DNA from: Lachnospiraceae bacterium
Lineage (GTDB): Bacteria; Bacillota; Clostridia; Lachnospirales; Lachnospiraceae
DNA: 64,000 nucleotides
Reading direction: 5' to 3'
NCBI GenBank assembly: GCA_009911505.1
Contig: QXXL01000012.1
Span: 62,001-126,000 of the forward strand
Part shown: positions 59,612 through 64,000 of the stretch, one piece after another
Numbering within the stretch: position 1 is the first letter of the stretch
Layout: every line of letters begins with the position of its first letter
Program-made: the position numbers and the translations under genes
Notes under the pieces: model-generated
Seen by the model: only the letters and a program-made list of their open reading frames with translations
Databases searched by the model: none
What the model was told of the DNA's origin: nothing

Positions 59612-60847
59612 GTGGGCATGAATGAAATACCGTCGGCAAACCGTGTTCAAATCGGAATTTTTGGCAGGGCAAACGCCGGAAAGTCAAGTATCATAAACGC
59701 TATTACCGGGCAGGATCTTGCTATTATATCAGGAAAAAAAGGGACGACGACAGACCCCGTTACAAAAGCTATGGAACTGCTGCCTCTTGGGCCTGTGGTA
59801 TTGATTGATACGCCAGGCTTAGACGATACGGGCTATCTTGGGAAGCTAAGGGTGGAAAAAACCAGGAAGGTACTCAATAAAGTGGATATTGCAGTGCTTG
59901 CCGTAGATGCAAAAACGGCAGACGAAGCGTCCCTCCGGACAATTGAGGGGCCTCTTATGCGCCAGTTTGCCGAAAAAAAACTGCCATATGTGGTGGCAGT
60001 CAATAAAGCAGACCTTATGACTGCCGCAGAACAGGATAAGTTAGCCGCTTTTTTTGGAAAAGGGCCGCATCTGCTGTTTGTAAGTGCAAAAACAGGGCAG
60101 AATATACGGGAGTTAAAAGAATGCATTGCAGGCGCCATGCCCCAGGAGGATGGCTCCAAACGCCTGATTGGCGATTTGCTAAAGCCCAATGATACGGTAG
60201 TACTGGTTGTCCCAATTGATTCTGCCGCGCCGAAAGGGAGGCTCATACTTCCACAGCAGCAGGTGATACGGGACTGCCTGGAGGCGGGGGCGATTCCGGT
60301 GGTTACAAGGGATACAGAGCTGCCCCGTGCGCTTTTAGCCCTGTCAGAAAAACCAAAGGCGGTTATTACAGACAGCCAGGTGTTTAAACAGGCGGCCGGG
60401 GTGACGCCAAAGGACGTATTCCTTACGTCATTTTCTATCTTGTTTTCAAGGTACATGGGTGATTTGTGGCAGCAGGTAAAAGGGGCGGAAAGGATAGGGT
60501 CACTAAAGGATGGGGATACGGTGCTTATTTCTGAAGGGTGCACCCACCACAGGCAGTGCGGCGATATTGGTACGGAACAGCTGCCCCGGCTGATCCGTGG
60601 GTTTACTGGGAAGAAGCTGGACTTTTGCTTTACAAGCGGCGGGGATTTCCCGGAAGATTTGTCAGGGGCTGCCTTAGTAGTGCACTGTGGCGGCTGTACG
60701 TTAAACAGGCGTGAAATGAAATACCGGCTTGCCCTGGCTTATGCTCAGGGGGTTCCTATGACCAATTACGGGACGGCACTTGCATTTTTAAACGGTATTT
60801 TAGGGCGCAGCCTGGAATTATTTCAACAGCCGCAGGAGGGATTATGA
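59612..60847 (+). CDS. hydF: [FeFe]-hydrogenase maturation GTPase HydF
   Basis: Scaffold GTPase on which the 2Fe subcluster is assembled. The GTPase domain has GRANAGKSSI (G1), a TTTDPV switch, DTPGLDD (G3) and VNKADL (G4). The C-terminal cluster-binding domain has GCTHHRQCGDIGTEQLPR and VVHCGGCTLNRREM with the conserved Cys residues. Length 411. Start: GTG 59612 is 8 bases after AAGGAG; ATG 59618 is 14 bases away, so GTG is preferred. It overlaps the next gene by 4 bases. Confidence 0.95.
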   Translation: MGMNEIPSANRVQIGIFGRANAGKSSIINAITGQDLAIISGKKGTTTDPVTKAMELLPLGPVVLIDTPGLDDTGYLGKLRVEKTRKVLNKVDIAVLAVDAKTADEASLRTIEGPLMRQFAEKKLPYVVAVNKADLMTAAEQDKLAAFFGKGPHLLFVSAKTGQNIRELKECIAGAMPQEDGSKRLIGDLLKPNDTVVLVVPIDSAAPKGRLILPQQQVIRDCLEAGAIPVVTRDTELPRALLALSEKPKAVITDSQVFKQAAGVTPKDVFLTSFSILFSRYMGDLWQQVKGAERIGSLKDGDTVLISEGCTHHRQCGDIGTEQLPRLIRGFTGKKLDFCFTSGGDFPEDLSGAALVVHCGGCTLNRREMKYRLALAYAQGVPMTNYGTALAFLNGILGRSLELFQQPQEGL

Positions 60848-61740
60848 ATATTCAGGATCAACTGGAACGAATTTTAAGAGAGCTGTTAGTTAACGTTTCA
60901 AGGGCGCCGGTATTGGAGTCGGATCCGGAATTTGTTATAGTCCGTAAAAAAGAGATACAGCGGCAGCTTGCGGCGCTGCGGGATATTGTGGCTGAAATGA
61001 TGGAGCAGTATGAGGTAACAGAGCAGAGCCGGCTGCATGCGGAGCTGGAGGTGGAAAAGCAGCGTACGGAGATTATTCGCAGTGCAAACCACCAGGCAGA
61101 GGATATCTATGCCGCTTCTGTTATATATACGGATGATGCATTAGGGCGTATCCAGGGTATTATAGACGAAGCGGAAAAATCCACCAAAAAAATCCTTAAC
61201 AGGGTCGGCAGAGAAATGGAAGCAGAACGCCGCCGCATCCGCAGCAACCAGGTGGAGCTAATGACGCAGCTTGAGGATATGAACGATACGGCTAAGTATA
61301 TGCGTTTAATTGATGAACGCAACAAAGAGCTTGCCAAGGCAAAGGCTAAGAAGCAGGAAAAGGGAAAGCCCAGGCCAGTAGGGAGCACAGAAGGGGCGGG
61401 GCTAGGGATTGGCGTGGCTTCCCCGGTGATTAAAATAGACGAGGAGTACTTTGAAAAGGCAGGGCTTACGCCGGAAGGGCTGCCTAAGGAGATGGAAGAA
61501 GGCATTTTAAAGGAAGCAGAACAGGAGATTGCAGAAGAGCTTGCGCCGGATGAACCGGTCCAGTTTGAAAAGCCAGTCATAAAAGTGAATCCAGAATACT
61601 TTGAAAAAGTTAAAAAGGCAGCGGAAGCTGAAAAGCAATCCGGCAAAAAGGACGGGAAGAAGGAGAAGAAAGAAACGAAAAAAGATGCCAAAAAAGAGGA
61701 AAAGCATGCAGGGCGGTTTTTATTTGGCAAGAAGCAATAA
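60844..61740 (+). CDS. Coiled-coil protein of unknown function, hyd operon
   Basis: I do not recognise a family. The 298-residue protein starts with a helical, probably coiled-coil region (residues ~1-170; Glu/Arg/Gln-rich, no cysteine) resembling DivIVA- or V-ATPase-E-like helices. A linker (Gly/Pro) leads to two copies of a short motif, VIKIDEEYFEKAG and VIKVNPEYFEKVKK. The C-terminus is strongly Lys/Glu-rich (KKDGKKEKKETKKD) and ends RFLFGKKQ. The 4-base overlap (ATGA) with hydF and AGGAGGG site show it is co-translated, so it may assist hydrogenase assembly; independent cell-envelope roles are also possible. Confidence 0.75.
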   Translation: MNIQDQLERILRELLVNVSRAPVLESDPEFVIVRKKEIQRQLAALRDIVAEMMEQYEVTEQSRLHAELEVEKQRTEIIRSANHQAEDIYAASVIYTDDALGRIQGIIDEAEKSTKKILNRVGREMEAERRRIRSNQVELMTQLEDMNDTAKYMRLIDERNKELAKAKAKKQEKGKPRPVGSTEGAGLGIGVASPVIKIDEEYFEKAGLTPEGLPKEMEEGILKEAEQEIAEELAPDEPVQFEKPVIKVNPEYFEKVKKAAEAEKQSGKKDGKKEKKETKKDAKKEEKHAGRFLFGKKQ

Positions 61741-61802
61741 GGGTATGCCAAAGTGATTGCATATTAACGGTACAGATTATACAAAGAGAAAGGGGCGGTA
61801 AA

Positions 61803-62495
61803 ATGAACCGCATACTTGTATGTGACGACGACAGGGAGATTGTAGATGCCATTGAGATATACTTACAGCAGGAAGGGTACGAGGTGGCGAAAGCCTATGA
61901 CGGGGAAGAAGCGTTGGCAGAATTAAAAAAACAGCCGGCAGATTTATTGATTATTGATGTAATGATGCCGCGGCTTGACGGCATACGCGCGACCTTAAAA
62001 ATCCGGGAAGAAAGCAGTATCCCAATTATTATCTTGTCGGCAAAATCCGAAGATTCTGACAAGATTTTGGGGCTAAATATAGGTGCGGACGACTATCTGA
62101 CAAAGCCATTTAACCCGCTGGAGCTTGTAGCACGCGTAAAATCGCAGCTTCGGCGCTACACCAAGCTAGGCAATGCCGCAGAGAGCAGCCAGGCTGTCTA
62201 TCAGGTTGGGGGCTTAATCATCAACGACGATTTAAAGGAAGTGACAGTGGACGACGAGCCAGTGAAGCTTACACCGATTGAATACAATATTTTACTTCTG
62301 CTGATGAAAAACCAGGGTAAGGTTTTTTCTATCAGCCAGATTTATGAAAGCATCTGGAACGCCGATGCCATTGGTGCAGATAACACCGTAGCCGTGCATA
62401 TCCGGCACATTCGCGAGAAAATAGAAATCAACCCCAAGGAGCCCCGTTATATCAAGGTTGTATGGGGAGTTGGGTATAAAATCGACAGAGGGTAG
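61803..62495 (+). CDS. OmpR-family response regulator
   Basis: A 230-residue response regulator. Receiver domain: ILVCDDDREIVDAIEIYL with the acidic pocket, IIDVMMPRLDG holding the phospho-acceptor Asp, LSAKSED, and DYLTKPFNP holding the Lys. A winged-helix DNA-binding domain follows (VKLTPIEYNILLLLMKNQGKVFS, NTVAVHIRHIREKIE, VWGVGYKI). AAAGGGGCGG precedes ATG 61803. The cognate kinase starts 8 bases after its stop. The pair resembles VanR/VanS-type systems. Confidence 0.94.
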   Translation: MNRILVCDDDREIVDAIEIYLQQEGYEVAKAYDGEEALAELKKQPADLLIIDVMMPRLDGIRATLKIREESSIPIIILSAKSEDSDKILGLNIGADDYLTKPFNPLELVARVKSQLRRYTKLGNAAESSQAVYQVGGLIINDDLKEVTVDDEPVKLTPIEYNILLLLMKNQGKVFSISQIYESIWNADAIGADNTVAVHIRHIREKIEINPKEPRYIKVVWGVGYKIDRG

Positions 62496-62503
62496 GGAAC
62501 GTT

Positions 62504-64000
62504 ATGGAAAACAGCAAATACAACTATGGATTCAAAACGGTAGCCGTTTTACTGCAGATGGTATTCATTATGGTTGTCATTGTCATATTTTCCCTGCTTT
62601 CCAATTTGTTTGAAAGGAGTATGCTGAGCTTTCGGGATCTCGGCAATAGCTCCTTTTTTCGTTCTTCGTATTATATGGATACAGTTGCAGAGGAAGTTAA
62701 GGATCTGGTGATATACTTACAGCTTAAGGAAAACGCCCAAAAAACGGAATTACAGACAGAAAAATATAAAAAAATGAAACTGAAATTCGACAATGGGGAG
62801 AGCAATTTTTATTATTGGTTTTCGTCCAGAGATGACGTTTACACTAATATGGAAGGGGCGACCTCCCAGGATGAAGCGCTTTCCTATGCCAAGGGGCTGG
62901 GCAGTTATTTTTATTATGACGATTCCACGGTTACCTTCCAGGGGGATTTCCTGTTTTTGGACCGGATTTCTAATATTGAGATACTGCGCTTATTTGGGCG
63001 GCAGGCGGGCGGCGGCAGCTTAATTACGGCAGTGGACGAAACCCTGCCCAAAGAAGATGCGATAAAAAATGCGCAAAGCGCCTACGATACATACATTCCC
63101 TGGGTCAAAACAGGGGTTGCGGCATCGATTGTTTCGCTGCTTTGTTTTGTGCTGAGCATGATTTATATTACCCTTGCGACAGGGCGCAACAGTGAGGATG
63201 ACAACATTCATCTGCACCGTATTGATTATATTCCAGGGGAGCTTTTGTTTGTAGCGTTCCTTGCGTTTGTTATGGGCTTGTTTGCATTTTGTGCCAGGCT
63301 AGGCCGCCAGTCCTTTTCTATTTCCAGCTCTCTGATTTTGACCGGAACGCTGGTGTTTTTGTCTGATGTATTTCTTTTGACGCTTTATATGAGCTTTGTG
63401 AGGCGCATTAAGGCGGATATCTTTGTGAGCTGTAGTCTTGCGTCCCGTTCTATGCATATTCTAAAAGAAACTGTCCGCAGGCAGCATGTGTTAAGCTGGG
63501 CAATGATAAGGCTGTTTATCTGTACTGTCCTGGAGCTGTTTTTTATATGGGAAGCTGCGTTTTCCCGTAGGAAGTGGGCACTTGCCGGAAGCCTTGCCGT
63601 ATTTTTGTATTTGGCATTTGATGCGTTAAAGCTGGCGAATGCCAGGAAAAAAATCTTGGAAGGAGTGCTTGAAATCGGCAGCGGCAAGCTTGGCTACAAA
63701 TTTGATACCCGTGAATTTGACGGAGATTATAAGGAGCTAGCGGAAAAAATTAACGGGATTGGAGAAGGGCTCTTTACAGCTGTGGAGGAAAATGTAAAAA
63801 ACGAACGGCTCAAAACGGAGCTTATTACCAATGTATCCCATGATATAAAGACGCCGTTAACGTCCATTATCAATTATATTGATTTGATAAAAATGGAAAA
63901 AATCGAAAACGAAAACCTGGAAAATTATGTAGGCATCTTAGAAAAGAAGTCCCAGCGCCTAAAGCAGCTGGCAGAGGATTTGGTAGAGGTATCCCAGATA
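62504..64000 (+). CDS. Sensor histidine kinase (truncated by window edge)
   Basis: Open frame from ATG 62504 to the right edge (499 codons, no stop). A transmembrane helix near residues 14-38 is followed by an extracytoplasmic region, then further hydrophobic helices (about 205-230, 247-265, 280-300 and 325-360), a linker, and the HisKA H-box LITNVSHDIKTPLTSIINY near residue 445. The HATPase domain lies outside the window. It is the partner of the response regulator just upstream. The multi-helix sensor is unlike simple two-helix kinases; the signal is unknown. Confidence 0.9.
   Translation, partial: MENSKYNYGFKTVAVLLQMVFIMVVIVIFSLLSNLFERSMLSFRDLGNSSFFRSSYYMDTVAEEVKDLVIYLQLKENAQKTELQTEKYKKMKLKFDNGESNFYYWFSSRDDVYTNMEGATSQDEALSYAKGLGSYFYYDDSTVTFQGDFLFLDRISNIEILRLFGRQAGGGSLITAVDETLPKEDAIKNAQSAYDTYIPWVKTGVAASIVSLLCFVLSMIYITLATGRNSEDDNIHLHRIDYIPGELLFVAFLAFVMGLFAFCARLGRQSFSISSSLILTGTLVFLSDVFLLTLYMSFVRRIKADIFVSCSLASRSMHILKETVRRQHVLSWAMIRLFICTVLELFFIWEAAFSRRKWALAGSLAVFLYLAFDALKLANARKKILEGVLEIGSGKLGYKFDTREFDGDYKELAEKINGIGEGLFTAVEENVKNERLKTELITNVSHDIKTPLTSIINYIDLIKMEKIENENLENYVGILEKKSQRLKQLAEDLVEVSQI

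Noticed and set aside
59833-60543. Minus-strand open frame of more than 230 codons over hydF
   Set aside because: The plus strand encodes HydF with all GTPase and cysteine motifs; the reverse frame has Ser/Pro-rich text typical of an antisense shadow.
61107-61751. Minus-strand open frame across the coiled-coil gene
   Set aside because: Ser/Phe-rich reverse reading of a Lys/Glu-rich gene; no motif and no ribosome site.
1-64000. CRISPR arrays, tRNA and rRNA genes, insertion sequences
   Set aside because: I saw no regularly spaced repeats, no cloverleaf-like TTCGANTC segments in gene-free DNA, and no transposase or integrase motifs.

Overview
The window looks like a chromosomal segment of a flagellated, spore-forming, hydrogen-metabolising anaerobe of the Clostridia, most likely a Lachnospiraceae-type gut bacterium. 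The reasons are flagellin and a cap-like protein beside a glycosylation island, sporulation genes (spoIID, a spoIIQ-like gene, a Coat F protein), [FeFe]-hydrogenase maturation genes (hydE, hydG, hydF), a multidomain GH2 surface enzyme with BspA-like repeats, and strong purine-rich Shine-Dalgarno sites. The genus cannot be fixed from the sequence alone.

Positions 1-26083 form a surface-glycan, probably flagellin-glycosylation, island. It holds about a dozen glycosyltransferases: three tandem StrF-like paralogues (one frameshifted), three DUF3880/CgeB-like enzymes, one DUF4422 and one DUF6492 protein, several GT2 enzymes, one GT4, and two GT2-methyltransferase fusions, one of them cut by the left edge. 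It also holds an SGNH hydrolase, a GDP-mannose module (manC, manA), a partial pseudaminic-acid route (pseC, pseI) next to a formyltransferase, an atypical flagellin and a FliD-like protein. The plus-strand run 3-9854 converges on a minus-strand run 13157-9871. A second plus-strand run, 13307-22454, ends against flagellin.

Positions 26099-41462 carry housekeeping and accessory genes: signal peptidase I, a CDF metal exporter behind a clear NiCo (czcD) riboswitch, an ABC exporter, a Uma2 nuclease next to a truncated regulator remnant, a Coat F protein, RecQ, a frameshifted GH2 beta-galactosidase, and the TrkH/TrkA potassium uptake pair.

Positions 41638-53763 hold an uncharacterised radical-SAM/DUF4130 DNA-repair pair, an RNA 2'-O-methyltransferase, rsmA, spoIID (with a sigma-E-like promoter touching its start codon), a catalytically dead spoIIQ-like M23 gene, a GIY-YIG protein, a DEAD-box helicase, a shikimate cluster (aroK, aroE, aroD) and a DUF362 ferredoxin.

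Positions 53893-64000 hold a hybrid histidine kinase with two solute-binding sensor domains, then a hydrogenase-maturation operon (TM1266-type regulator, hydE, hydG, hydF, a coiled-coil protein) whose leader folds into two nested hairpins on paper, then an OmpR-type response regulator and a kinase truncated by the right edge. The main anomalies are two single-base frameshifts, the candidate hydrogenase-operon leader RNA, the unusual flagellin ends, and a formyltransferase where an acetyltransferase would be expected in nonulosonate synthesis.
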